Positions 22,390 through 35,000 of a stretch of DNA of 64,000 nucleotides are shown here, in pieces. A program made the translations under genes and the position numbers. Each line of letters opens with the position of its first letter. The first letter of the stretch is position 1. Source of the stretch: Todiramphus chloris collaris. Taxonomy: Eukaryota; Chordata; Aves; Coraciiformes; Alcedinidae. The notes under the pieces are model-generated. The model saw only the letters and a list, made by a program, of their open reading frames with translations. It did not search any database and had not been told where the DNA came from. The stretch lies in NCBI GenBank assembly GCA_025345505.1, contig JANVCC010000073.1, forward strand, positions 10,897,108 to 10,961,107. The letters are read 5' to 3'.

Positions 22390-24720
22390 AATCACAGAAT
22401 TTCCTATATTGGAAAAGGCCATTAAGATCATCTAGTCCAATCATTAACCTAACATTGAGAAGACTCAGGTAAACCATATTCTTAAGTACTACATCTACAT
22501 GACTCTTAAATACCTCCAGGGATGGGGATTCAACTACTTCCCTGGGCAAGCTGTTCCAGTCCCTGATGACCCATTCTGTGAAGAAATGCTTCCTAATATC
22601 CAGTATAGTCTTCCCATGGCACAACCTATGTCCATTTCCTCTTGTTCTTCACTTGTTACTTGGGAGAACAGACTGATCCCCACATCTCTACAACCTCCTT
22701 TCAGTTAGTTGTACAGACCAATAAGGTCTCCCTTGAGCCTCATTTCTCCAAGCTAAATAACCCCAGTTCCCTCAGCCACTACTCATAAGACTAGTTCTCT
22801 AGACCGTTCACCAGCTTTTATTTTTTATTTGGCTATGCTCTAGTACCTCAGTGTCCTTCTACTAATACACTACAAGTGAGGGGCCCAAAACTGGACACAG
22901 TACTCGAGGTGCAGCTTCCCCAGTGCAAGGTAAAATCATTTCCTTGCTCCTTCTGGACACTATTTCTGATCCAGGCCAGCATGCCATTGGCCTTCTTGGC
23001 CACCTGGGCACACTGCTGCTCACATTCATTCTGTTATCAATCAACACTCCCAGGTCCCTCTCTGCTGAGCAGCTCTCCAGCCACTCCTCCCCAAGCCTGT
23101 AGCACTGCTGGGGGTTGTTGTGGCCAAAGCGCAGAACCCAGAATTTGGTCTTATTGAAACTCATAAATTAGCCTTGGCCCATCAATCCAGTCTGCCCAGG
23201 TCCCTCTGAAGAACCTTTCTACCCTCCAGCAGGTTGACACTTCCACCCAGCTTGGTGTTATTTGCAAACTTATTAAGAGAGTACTCGATTCCCTCATCCA
23301 GATCATTGATAAAGATATTAAACAGAACTGGCCCCAGTATCAAGTCTGGGGAACACCACTCACAACCAGCCACCAACAAATTTAACTTAATTTATTACCA
23401 CTCTTTGGGCCTGGCCATCCAGACAGTTTTTTACCCTGCAAAGTGTATGTACATCCAGGACATGAGCATCCAGTTGCTCCAGGAGAATGCTGTAGGAGAT
23501 GGTGTCAAAGGCTTTACTAAAGTCAAGATAGACAACATCTATAGCCTTTCATTCATCCACTAAGTGGGTGACTATGTTGTAGAAGGAGATCAGGTTAGTC
23601 AGTCAGGACCTGCTTTTCATATACCCATGCTGACTTGGCCTGATCATCACAGTGTCTTGCATGTATTGTGTGATGGTACTCAGGACAATCTGCTCCATCA
23701 GCTTCTCCAGCACCAAAGACAAACTGGCAGGACTGTAGTTTCCCAGATCCTCCTTCCAGCCCTTCTTGTAGAAGAATATTACATTGGCTAACTTCTAGTC
23801 TGCTGGGACCTCCCTGGTCAGCCATGACTGATGAAAAATGATGGAAAAGGGCTTGGTGAGCACCTCTGCCAGCTCAGAACTCTTGGGTGGATTCCATCTG
23901 GTCCCATAGACTTGTGTACATCTAAGTGGTGCAGCAGGTCATAGACCATCTCTTCCTGGATTGTGGCGGATCATTCTGCTCCCAATCTCTGTCCTCTAGC
24001 TCAGCGGACTGGATTCATAGATTTTTACTGGTCTTATTACTGCAGACTGAGGCAAAGAAGGCATTAAGCACCTCATCCTTTTCCTCATCACTAGTTACCA
24101 TGTTTCCACCTGCATCTAATAAAAGATGGAAGCTCTCCCTGGCTCTTCTTTTACTGCTAATGCATTTATACAAAGACTCCTTATTGTCTTTTACATCTGA
24201 AGCCAGATTCATGTCTAGCTGGTCTTTGGACTTTCTAATTTTCTCCCTGCATAGACTCACAACATCTTTGTAGTCACTGTGTGCAGCCTGTCCCTTCTTC
24301 CAAAGGCTGTAAAATCTCCTTTTTCCCATGAGTTGTGGCCAAAGCTCCCTGTTCAGCCAGGCCGGGCTTCTTTGCCACCTGCTTGTCTTACAGCACATGA
24401 GGACAGCTGCTCCTGCACCTTTACAACTTGCCTCTTTAAGAATGTCCTGATTCTGAGCCATAGACACTCAAACATATCCTCATTATACTTAAGTTCTAAA
24501 CACTTGTAATTGTCCCTAACATACAGGAACACCCCACCTTCCTTGTCTATCCCTTCTGAAGAGTCATTAATCGTGGCATTCCAGTTGTGTGAGACATCTG
24601 ACCATGTTTCTGTGATAACTACTATATCATAGTTTCCCTGATGCACCATGGATTCTAGCTCCTCCTGTTTGTTGCCCATGCTACATGCATTAGTGTAAAT
24701 GCACTTCAGAGGGGCTAATG
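22390..24720 (-). pseudogene. CR1-f ORF2, broken endonuclease-RT
   Basis: ORF2 begins near 24720 in the segment read as CIYTNACSMGNKQEELESMV. It continues into the endonuclease start with IVVITETW, whose ET pair corresponds to a metal-binding glutamate in AP-type endonucleases. After the deletion comes the linker (24015-24467: LNRELWPQLMGKRRFYSLWK), then the RT. The palm box reads FANNTKL instead of FADDTKL (codons at 23258-23269), so both catalytic aspartates are changed to asparagine by two G-to-A changes on the coding strand. The C-terminal domain is split over at least two frames, with pieces at 22862-23164 and 22373-22624. Confidence 0.85.
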
Positions 24721-24961
24721 TTCCTACACCTTTTTTTGTGGGCGGAAGCCATAATTTCTACCAGATCATTCTCAGGTGTTTCCATGGCTTCTAACCCATC
24801 AAAAACCCTTGCATGTTTACTGCTATATGTATCTATAGCCCCTGCCTCCACTGAGGCAGTAGAACAAGGGTCCTTGCTAGCAAACCATCATAGAAACACT
24901 GGCATGCTTCCCCCAGACTTATCTCTAGCAGGCCAAGCTATATCCCCTCCCACCTCCCAAT

Positions 24962-25260
24962 CTAGTTTAAAGCTCTTTCAATGAGCCCTGCTAATTCTTG
25001 CCCCAGTATCCTTTTCTCACTCTGATATAGGTGGATCCTATCTGTTGCCAGAAGGCCTGGTTTGTGTATACTGACCTGTGATCAAAGAACACAAAACCCT
25101 GCCCATAACACCAGGCTCAGAGCCAGGATTTATACCCACTTACAAATTCAAAATCTGTGGAGCTTCTCCTTTTCCCCCAACAAACCAGATTACATGGTCA
25201 GACCCACATGTAACACACTTATTTATATTGTCTATAGTGTCCTTGATAAGCACATCTGCA
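24962..25260 (-). pseudogene. CR1-f ORF1 C-terminus, esterase-domain remnant
   Basis: Directly upstream of ORF2, the minus strand reads DRIHLYQSEKRILGQELAGL and ends in ERALN and a TAG stop at 24962-24964. The DRIH codons are at 25031-25042. Further upstream, in a shifted frame, it reads AWCYGQGFVFFDH. This matches the known layout of CR1 ORF1, which ends in an SGNH-type esterase domain whose last block is DxxH. The serine block and any zinc-binding (PHD-like) part are not present or not recognisable. Frame breaks show it is dead. Assignment to the esterase end rests on the DxxH-G-x-L pattern and its position. Confidence 0.65.
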
Positions 25261-26967
25261 GAAGAAAGTTGGATCTAAGAAAACTTGGCACTTTGTTCCT
25301 TGTTTCATCATTTAAGCAAAAGTTTCATCTCTGTTCACTTTTTTTAAATTATTATTTTGTTGTTTTTAATGCAGCTTTTAGCTTCCTGCCAAAGGACAAT
25401 ATCAAAGTCCTTACTCAGGGGAAAACACAACGACAAAAAACCTCGAGAGCAGTTTAAAAGCTAGTGAGTTTACAAATAGAGTGTGAGAGGACTGTATTAT
25501 AGTTATTAAGAAAAAAAAATTAAAATAAAAACAATAAAAGTAAAAAGAAAAAAAAAAGAAAAAAAAGAAGAAAAAAAAGCAAAGAAAGAAAGATAAAAGG
25601 GGAAACTGGAGCTTACATCAAGACTCTGAACATCAGTATAATCTTTCCAATCAGAAGAAATGGACGCAGTTGACTTCAGCAGAGCTGTGAAAATTTATAT
25701 CATTCAAGCTCTTCCTATATCATCCAGGGCAATTCCTATTGTTTCTCCAATGCCTTATTTTCCTTATTGGCAAAAAAGGCAAGACAATTTTAATATACTT
25801 TTGAGAAATTATTTCAAATCTATGCAAATGCAAAGTGTTATTATTGTAATTCTTGTTCCCTCTAAAAACCTAAGTACCTATGTGCTTATGGCAGACACTT
25901 CTACCATGGCATGTAAAAGTAAGACAGAAATGTAATTCTTACAAAAGAAAAGTACCTGGGTGACATTTATGCACCTGTCTCAGAATTTTGCAGCACATAA
26001 ACCAAATTTCAAAAGGCACCCTGCAGCATCTCATGGTCATTGAAAGAAAATGAAACATTATATATCAGTAGTGAAGATTTATGCATAAAGTGTTAAAAAA
26101 TGTTTGTCTAGTTGAATGTATTTAAGAGAAATACACTGTAATACAAGCTTGGCATTTGATCATTCAGTCTTATCTCACAGCATAGTTATTTTAATGTTAC
26201 ATCATTATTACAGAACAACTCTCCCTCACAAGATATTCTGGGATGATATTCTGTGTTTTTAATTGATTGTCTATATATTTTCCACTCAATGATTCTGAAA
26301 TAAGTAATTTTTTTTTCTTCTTGGACACACAAAAATAAATAGGAACAACATGACAGAAGACTTAATTTTCTAGAAGGTCACTGAGCTTGGTGAACTTCCC
26401 TTTCCACATTGACACCACACATCTAAATGACAGGCACAGAGAAAGGGTGCAATGCATTTGATTGCATCATCCTACAAAGAAATCATTCCTAAGAGAAAAC
26501 TTAGTCTGAATTAGAAAAGTGGACGTTGCCTCCCTGACTACTGGACAGCAAATTTGGAAGTTTAAATCTCACCGTAACTCAAATTTTCTTTTTTTGTCAC
26601 TTGCAAAATAATTCTCTCACATACTGACAGCTCCATTTAGAGAGAAAATTAGTGTATACATACTACTTCCATTCAGTTTTCATTCAGTTCAGAAACACCT
26701 GATTAATTTTGTTGTAGCTTCACTTTGATTTGCCTAAACCAAGCAGAAGAACATACTTTTGTTCAGATTTTTAATTTCCTGTCACACACACGAAAAAATA
26801 GCAATAACAGGATGTATGGAACTAAAATAAGATTTATAATGATTTTCTGTGCATCAGGCCATATCACATATGGATCTATGCCATCATTTTTCCAATCATT
26901 TCTCTTCAGACTGTCAGTCACTCATTTTTTTGGTCAAGCAGTATTAAAACACTGTTCTCTAAGGATT
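25261..26967. other. Unique sequence, no gene seen
   Basis: About 1.7 kb between CR1-f and CR1-g. It holds one long A-rich tract (25509-25602). Open frames reach 91 codons with no recognised motif. Confidence 0.55.
25509..25602. repeat. A-rich, GA-interrupted low-complexity tract
   Basis: About 94 bases of A runs broken by G, T and C, ending in repeated AAAG units and GATAAAAGG. Confidence 0.9.
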
Positions 26968-27325
26968 CAAGTAAGGTCTCCATGGAGACCTTATTGAAGC
27001 ATTTCAGTACTTAAAGGGGACATGTAAGAAAGATGGAGACAAACTTTTTAGTAGGGTTTGTTTCAACAGGACAAAGGGTAATGAAGAGTAGATTTAGAGT
27101 AGATATAAGGAAGAAATATTTTCATGCTGAGGGGTTGAAACACTGGAGATTGCCCAGTGATGCCGTAGATGCCCCACCCCTGGAAACATTCGAGGCCAGG
27201 CTGGACTGAGCTCTGCGCAACCTGCTCTAGTTGAAGATGTCCCTGCTTACTGCAAGGGGTTTGGACTGGACAACCTTCAAAGGTCCCTTCCAACTCAAGC
27301 TAATCTATGATTCTATGATTCTTAG
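26968..27325 (+). mobile_element. CR1 LINE 3' end (CR1-g)
   Basis: A 5'-truncated copy starting near GGTCTCCATGGAGACCTTAT and reading through the end of ORF2 and the full 3' UTR. The 3' end is TCTATGATTCTATGATTCT. It differs from CR1-e and CR1-i in its 3' UTR (CTGCTCTAGTTGAAGATGTC), so it belongs to another subfamily, the same type as CR1-m. Compared with CR1-m it is in the opposite orientation. Confidence 0.9.
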
Positions 27326-27702
27326 TGTGATCTTAGTATTCCATTTTGGGACAAAGTAACTTTAAAATGATAAAACATCTCTCAGGAGGGCAAAGAGGTT
27401 AAATACAGGGATACATGGGGCTATGGGGGGAAGGAGGTTGCAGGACAGAATTTGGCATGTGATTGTCAGAAGACAAGTATTTGAGAACCCCTTATATAAA
27501 GGAAAAGAGTGCTATGATTCAAATTTAACTTGGGAGAGTAGGCTAGAAAATATGCATGTAACACTCAGTGTTACATGAACAGTCAGAACAGTCAGTAATA
27601 TGGTGAAAAAAATAGTTAAGAACTCTTAACTAACATAATAGAATACAATGCATGCAACATTTCTAGACACTAGATGAAGCTAAACTGACACAAACTGATT
27701 TA
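27326..27702. other. Unique spacer between CR1-g and CR1-h
   Basis: About 380 bases of unremarkable sequence. A near-duplicate CAGTCAGAACAGTCAG motif lies near 27580. No gene is seen. Confidence 0.5.
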
Positions 27703-27790
27703 GTGGAAGGTGTCCCTCCATTGGCAGGGGGGTTGGAACTAGATGATCTTTAAGGTCCCTTCCAACCCTGACAATTCTATAATTCTATGA
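27703..27790 (+). mobile_element. CR1 3'-tail fragment (CR1-h)
   Basis: The last 88 bases of a CR1: GTGGAAGGTGTCCCTCC, the stem remnant TTGGCAGGGGGGTTGG, then CTTCCAACCC and the octamer end ATTCTATAATTCTATGA. It has its own 3' end, so it is a separate insertion from its neighbours. Confidence 0.88.
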
Positions 27791-28059
27791 CACCATTTTA
27801 AACATTATACAATATATTCCAAGACTTGTGTATTGTGCTTTCTCGTTGTTTTGTTTTTTCAAGGAAAGCAAGGGAATATTAAACAGAATAATTAAGCAAG
27901 GGAATAGTAAAGAGAAAAAATATGAAGGGCATGGTTTTGTTAAGTCCACCTAATTATGAGAAAGAGGTAGGCATTAAATTATACCTAATCAATGGGTTTC
28001 TGAATCAAGTTTTATATTTTCCAAGTGTGCATTAACTACTTTCTTCCAGGTTAAATTAT

Positions 28060-28930
28060 AGTTAACATAATTCCCCAGGGGTTAGTTCTGGGTCCAGTCT
28101 TATACAAGATCTTCATCAATGACCTGGATGAAGGGATGGAATGTACCCTCAGTAAGTTTGCTGATGATACCAAAATGGGAGGACTGGCTGATAAACCAGA
28201 AGGCCATGCTGCCATCCAATGAGATCTGGACAGACTGCAGAGATGGGCAAAGGCAAACCTCCTGAAGTTCAATGAGCATAAGTATAGAGTCCTACACGTG
28301 GGGATGAACAAAACTATGTACCAGTACAGGTTAGGGGTATACCCGCTGGAAAGCAGCTCCATGGAGAGGGACCTTGGCGTCCTGGTGGACAATAAGTTCT
28401 CCATGGGACAGAAATGTGTCCTTGTGGCCAGGGAGGCCAATGGTATCCTGGGGTGCATAAAGAAGAATATGGCCAGCAGGTCGAGGGAGGTTCTCCTCCA
28501 TGATTACTCTGCACTAGTGAGACCACATCTGGAGTATTGTCTCCAGTTCTGGTGTCCCCAGTTCAAGAGGGACAGGGAAATACTATAGAGAATTCAACAG
28601 AGAGCTACAAAGATGATGAGCAGACTGGAACATCTCTCTTATGAGGAAAGGCTGAGAGACCTGGGGCCTGGAGAAGAGAAGAGTGAGAGGGGATCTTATT
28701 AATGTTTACAAATATCTGAAGGGTGGGTGTCAAGTAGAAGGGTCCTGTCTCTTCTCAGTGGTGCCCTGTGGTAGAACAAGAAGTAATGGTCATAAACTGA
28801 AACACAGGAAGTTCCACCTTAACATGAGAAAAAACTTCTTTACTGTGAGAGTGACAGAGAACTGGAACAGGCTGCCCGGAGAGGTTGTGGATTTTCCTTC
28901 TCTAGAGAATTTCAAGGCCCTCCTGGATCT
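28060..28930 (+). pseudogene. CR1-i ORF2 palm, thumb and C-terminal remnant
   Basis: The frame begins near [19 protein letters not shown] and keeps [10 protein letters not shown], with both catalytic aspartates. A TGA replaces the Arg or Cys codon expected at 28220-28222 before DLDRLQRW. The frame is open again in 28298-28588, with [15 protein letters not shown] and [20 protein letters not shown] then follows REIL, and a deletion near 28668 shifts the frame before the last block (28683-28988, ENWNRLPGEVVDFPSLENF). Not functional. Confidence 0.85.
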
Positions 28931-29034
28931 GTTCCTTTGTGCCATGCCCTGGGTAAACCTGCGCTGGCAGGGGGGTTGGACTCAATAACCTCCAGAGGTT
29001 CCTTTCAATCCCTACCATTCTATGATTCTATGAT
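28060..29034 (+). mobile_element. CR1 LINE copy (CR1-i), RT palm to 3' end
   Basis: A 5'-truncated copy entering in the RT palm before the FADD box and running to the end. The 3' UTR has the stem CCTGCGCTGGCAGGGGGG near 28958-28975 and ends in CATTCTATGATTCTATGA. Subfamily and layout match CR1-e, but CR1-i starts about 150 bases further upstream and is more decayed, with a TGA or TAG at several points. Confidence 0.92.
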
Positions 29035-32000
29035 AATTAACTGAGTGGTCTTGCTCTCTGCTATTAACCATGGGGCATATTTGGTTCAAGGGCTGGATTC
29101 ATTTTGGAGGCAGAGGGTATCTCTGTACAGAGAACCAACTTTTGCCCATTTAGATTCTTTATATGAATTTAGAAAGAATTTACTCACTTCAGCCTGTTCC
29201 CCTTAATAGAAAAGTCAGTCTGGAAGTTCTTACAAGTACAGAATTTCTTATTATTAATAATTATTATCTATTTGGTATCTAATTATTATTATTAATTATC
29301 TAATTATTATCAGGAGGATAAAATAATTTTACTATCTCTTTGATTTTGAAAACTACTAGAAACTGCATTTGGAGACAAGCATGACAGAGTACCAAAAAAT
29401 TAAGTAATCCATTGGGCTTATTTTATACCATGCTATCTCTTTTCTGGTGAAATCTTATATAAATATGAAAAGTTCACTGCTGAGATAGTAATTCATACAT
29501 AAGAGTAAATTAACAGACAATTTATCTAGTTCAGATCAAATTTATCCCAACTTATTCAGCATTTTCAGGTTTCCAAAGACATATATCAAAATGTAACTGA
29601 TGTGTTGAGAGGTCTGATACAAGTGAAAGAACAACTTTGATTAGTTTAGATGGTTCAATAGGCTTATTTAACAATAGATTTATCTTGATATATTTTAATA
29701 TAAAATTTAAAATAATTATAACTCTTACATTATTAAGGAATATCTTTATTTGGGGCACCAGGTTCTTTTAATAGCAATCATTTCCTTGTTAATAATAATA
29801 GGGCTTAATAGCTGCTAAGGCCAGAGCACCTAGATTGGCTTCTCATGCAAACCAGATTCAGATCCTCCTGTACTGAACCTAATTGTTTACATTGTGTTGA
29901 GTTTTGTTTTGAAAGACAGACAGATCCACAACTTGAAATGATAGTTTAAGGTTAATCATTCTTTGTTATCTCTGATTGGCACTAGTCATTCTTCGTTCAA
30001 GATGCAGACATGAATTTTAATTTAGCTTCAAGCCTTTGTTTCTTGCTATGACTTTTTCTGCTGATGCCCACTTAAAATTTGGCATTCTTTTCTTCTGTGA
30101 TACCACAGATGTCAGTAAATTATAAGGTGGGAGGGAAAGACATTTAGTTGGTTGATTTGAATAAATTTAACAATTAATCTCTTTGAATTTTTTGTCATAT
30201 GACTTTTAAAACTCTTCTCTCTGCTCAAGTTCTATCATGCTTTCACAAATCTATATGCAGGGAGGAAATGCAACATTCCAGTATCAAGTTAAAATCTGCT
30301 GTGTACAGAGGTAATCTTCCACCCTACTATTCTCATTACAGTTCACAACTACTGTAAACATAGGGCTCATCATGACTTTGAGAGCAACATTCACCTTCCT
30401 CTGACCTAAATCATTACTGGCAGGCATTTGAATCACTTGTCACACTTGCAATCCTTTCCAGTAACATCATATTTTAAAAAATATGTATTTTGAAGGGATT
30501 GAGGTCTATTTTTTATATATATATTTCCCAAACCAAGTAATTCATTTCCCATTTCCAAAAGTGTTTCTGTATTAAAATAATTTTAGAGTTTATAACCTTA
30601 TTATTTTCAGGCCTACAACAACCCCTTCTTCAGTAAGACAGTCCAAGACCCATCTAAAATCATTGGAAAGTTCAAGAAGCAATAGGAAAGAAAGAAAAAA
30701 ATATGAAATATTTTAAATCTTCTACAACAGCAAGCATGCTCACGTTATTTCTTCTCCTGAGACTTAAGTCAAGGGAAGAAGTAGAATCCATTAAAATGGT
30801 CTTTGGATCTGATCCAGAATACCTTCCTCACTGTGCCACTTTTTACATGACATGACTTTTAGGGTTTTTGGGTTTGTTGTTGGGGCTTTGTCATATAATG
30901 AAATATTGTGGGAAAAAAAATCTTTAAAAAGAATGAGAATATTCTTTTAAACTTTTTCTATCAAAGCCACCAGAAGTAAAATATAGTATTTTCTTTATGT
31001 ATGTGAAATAGCAGTTGATCTCTTCAGAGATGAAAACCAGACAGTCTAATTAGCACTCAGTTTGTAACCAGTTTCATTCATCTGCTGAGATCTAACCAAT
31101 ATGAGATTTATTATCCAGGTTCAGCTCTGAAAAGCCACATGTCATTCTCTTCTCTGTGCAACACCACCTTGGGATTTAGCAGATCAGGGGGCTTCTATTC
31201 TGCCAGTCTGAATCTGCTCCAACACTAGTTTTGCCATAATGTGACTGCATTTGTTGCAGTGGACTGACTTCTGCTTTAGGCAAGTAAAGCAGAGAACAGA
31301 GTCTGGCTCAGTGATATTCTGTCAAACTTGCTTGTGTCTGACTGCAACAGTAAGTTACTGAGATTTAAAAGGAAAAGAAAGAAAAGGGAAACACCTGCAG
31401 TATCTTTTTTACAGAGTAGATGAGAGAAAGCTACTGTCAACTGTAACTTGAACATCTGTACATGGTTGCAAATGGAATAAGTAGTAACCTCTTAAATACA
31501 GATTTTTCATTGTTTCCTTACTATTAAAAAGAAATATCTCCCTCCATGAAAAGTCATCTGGGGACCTGAGACCAGCTGTGGTGCAGAAGCGCAGTGTCTA
31601 CATATTCAACCAAATTACAAACTGATTGGTTATCACTCATGAGATGTCTTCCTCTAATAAATACGTCTCCAGTCGATGCACACCTTACGGAATAAATGCT
31701 TTCTCATGGGATGAGAGTATTGTGGATGAAATTTAAAATTTACAGGACTGATTTACTTTATATATGATGTTCTTTATAACCATCATGCCACTGCATTCTG
31801 GTGATGTAGGGATTCTTCGGACCAGTTGAAGTAAAGCTTCAAATCAGAAGTGTAAAGTAGTCCTGTACCTCAGGACTTCAATAGCAGAAGGTGAAAAAGT
31901 GTTCAAAGAAAATACAATTAAAAAAACAAGTAAGGTCCATGGTGCAAGTTCACAAATTTCTTTAACAGTAAAGATACAAAAAGACTTATAAACAGCAGTA

Positions 32001-35000
32001 TCATTTTCTAACTAGAAAGTATAATGCTTTCTCCCTCAAGATGCATCATGAGAACTTGTTGATTTCTATGACAGCCTCAGTGGGAAAAGTCTACAAGAAA
32101 TCTTGCCTCTTCTTTCATTTGGAAATGCCAAAATGCATTGTTTCAAAAAGGTTAAAGTAATTTTTCAGTTCAGTTTTATCAGGATGATTCATCTCATTTA
32201 GGCATTTGTACTATGTTCTAATATGCTAGAAATATTACCTGAACACTAGGATTGTACTTATTCTATAAACTATTAGTTATTTGGGTTTTTTAAACTACAT
32301 ATTTTACTACACTTGGTTTTTTTGACACTTTATGTAATTTTTGAACACCAAGAACATTTGTCACTTGAAAAAATTTAAATTCAGATCAAATTGCTGAATA
32401 ATCTCACTGAACATATGGGGAAGAAAATTTCTGAAACACTTCAGATTAAATTTTACACTTTCAAATTAGAAATAGTATTTTAATTGAATAAAATTAAAAG
32501 AGGACAAAACAACCAGGAGATGACTCATGTATAGAACAAGGTGCTTCAGAGTAAAATGAAATTTATCATCTTCCTTATTTCAACAAAAGAACAAAAAGCA
32601 GAAGCAAGAACAAAATACATATGCAGAATATCCACCTAAATCTATTTTTTAATTTAATTTTCACTGCTTTCTTGTTCCACATACTTACACTTCTGATCTA
32701 AACAGAGTTAAGTAATCTCTGTATTTTTTATATGGATTGTTTTCATTCCTAATAAAATAAAATGTAGATTGCAAAGAACACATGTAGAGGAAAAAGCAAC
32801 ATATGAAGAATAAAACATACAATTCCTCTCTCGTGTTCCCTTACTTCTTGTAAGCTCTATTTTAGTCAGCTAATTACTTGAAGGCAGTACATGGTAAACT
32901 AGTTCTGAAGGATAAGTGGAAGCCTTGTTGAAATCTGAAGGGTCATGCTTTATGCACAGAAGAAATGGGAATACTGCTGTAAGAAAAATGAGAAATGAGT
33001 AATTGTGCGTGGGAAGATGGAACAGAAGGCATCAATCAAAGCAGAAGGGAAAGGCACAAGAATCAATAGCTGCTTCTTAACAAATCTGTCCCTATTTATA
33101 CTTGGCATTTGTGTTTAGTTCTGTCATATATCTGCTTTTTCCCCAGTCATGTCTCTTTTTCGATCTGGCAATCTCTGGAATGATTCTGAACAGTAGGATT
33201 TGTTCTATATGCAAGGTGTGTGCTTGCATTTGATTCTATGAGATTCTCTTAATGGACATTCCCCAAACCACTACACATTCATATACAGTGTTTCAATACC
33301 TGCTGTGAATGACCAGATACTTTCACAGCATCTGCTATCAGCCTGGAAAATCCCCAGCACACTGCAGAGAACCCAAGCAGTGGCTGAAAACATGCACGGT
33401 AAATATACATTAATCAGACTTCATACAGTATACAATTTACAGTAACCCTCCACAAATAAGAGAATCATTGTCTCTAATCCTTCCAGACACCCACAGTCTC
33501 CACTGTCATTGCAACAGTAACAGAAACAAGTTATGAATGTCTTGTGCAGAGGGAAGACTAATGTTGGCATAGGATGTGGCCATAACAATCTGCCAAATTT
33601 CAAAGGCTGATTTCCTTGTGAATGGTGCTATGTAATTTGAGGCAGATGAGTACTCAAGTCACTGATATCAGAGAGACTGTTCAGGTGAAGAAGGACTTAT
33701 CACAGGAGAAAGGGTTTATAGGATCAAGGCTAATACTCAGCTTTCCTCTCTACTTGAACTCAAACACTTAAAGTGCAATTTGATTAAACTTCAATTGAAA
33801 ACAAGTCTTTAAAGTGAAGGATTTATACCATGCTATTTTTGTACATTGGAATTAGATCGTTCTTATATGAACTTTCATTTTAATATTCTTTCAGGTAGAA
33901 TATTATGATTTTTAAGCTGTGCTATTATTTTAAGGCACAATGAAATAGTGACTGAAAATGCCCCCCAAAAAGCAGTTACAAAGAACTAAATTATTCAAAG
34001 AATATATCCTGAAAACGCAACCATTTTGAGAAGTAACATAATTTAGACAAATACAGTTAAGAAAGATTTTGTTACATGTTTAGAAGAGAAAAATTGCTCA
34101 AAGTATCACAACATATTAATTAAATGTAAATTGACTTCTGTCTTAAGTTGTGCTGAATTTAATACTGACTGCAAAGCTGGCAAATTGACATGAAACATCT
34201 GCACCTATGTTTCCAATTCAAACACTTCAAATGTGTACCAAGTAAACTGGTAATCTCCAGCTCTGAAACATATGCATTCTCTATGATGACATTTCAGAAG
34301 TCACTCACACCGAGTATTTGTGTATATGAACTGTGAAATGCTTACGAATTTACTACCTAAATCCAAAGTCTTCCAAGGGAAGCCCTCGTTAACTGCCATA
34401 CTATGACCCTTTATATTTATTGGTTTATTAAACTGAAATGCCACTAATGCTTGTAATTACATTTTAACAAGGTTATCTTAACAGAAATTTAGCATTTATG
34501 AACAAAATATGGCATCTTCCATTTCTGTATAATCCTTTTTTTTTTTTTTCAGAAGTGGTAATTACAAATAAGGGCATTAAGGTGTCAATAAGATACCATG
34601 TTAGTATCAGGTAATTTAATCAGTTCATGAAAATCAGTGTAACTCACAGTTGTAATAAGAACTAGGAAATCTAACAATTGCAATCACCAGTTGTTGGGGA
34701 AGCAGGGAAAGACCAAAACCTACAGTAAAGAGTCTGCTATGCCACTATTTTTGAAATCCAGGTCCAAAATACTCAACTCATATAGCACATTCCTAGATGT
34801 TCCTTTATCAGATTATTCATGTACCTTTTTATACCTTATGACATCCCCCATCTTGCTTACATGGGGAGTGAAAGGAAGCAGCACAAATGCCTTTACTTTT
34901 CCTCCCCATCACACTGCAAAATACAAGAATGATACAATCTTTGAACTCCTCATCTAAGTAACAACACCAAGCATGTGCATATATATGGTAGAAAAGACAG

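Larger units (their letters stand above)
22383..25260 (-). mobile_element. Long CR1 LINE copy with internal deletion (CR1-f)
   Basis: On the minus strand this copy runs from the end of ORF1 (about 25260) through the ORF1 stop (24962-24964), the ORF2 start near 24720, the first part of the endonuclease, the RT and the 3' UTR, to an eroded tail TATCACAGAATCACAGAAT at 22382-22400. Roughly 500 bases of endonuclease are missing near 24445 compared with CR1-k, where CLWLRIR is joined to the linker FLKRQVVKVQEQL. It is one of the two longest CR1 copies here and the only one reaching ORF1. Many frameshifts and stops make it inactive. The far 5' edge is approximate. Confidence 0.9.

Noticed and set aside
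30600..30690. TTATTTTCAG followed by a short open stretch as a host exon
   Set aside because: The open reading is about 25 codons, with no clear donor and no recognisable protein.
34537..34570. T14 tract followed by CAG as a splice acceptor
   Set aside because: No open exon or donor follows. The tract is best read as a homopolymer.
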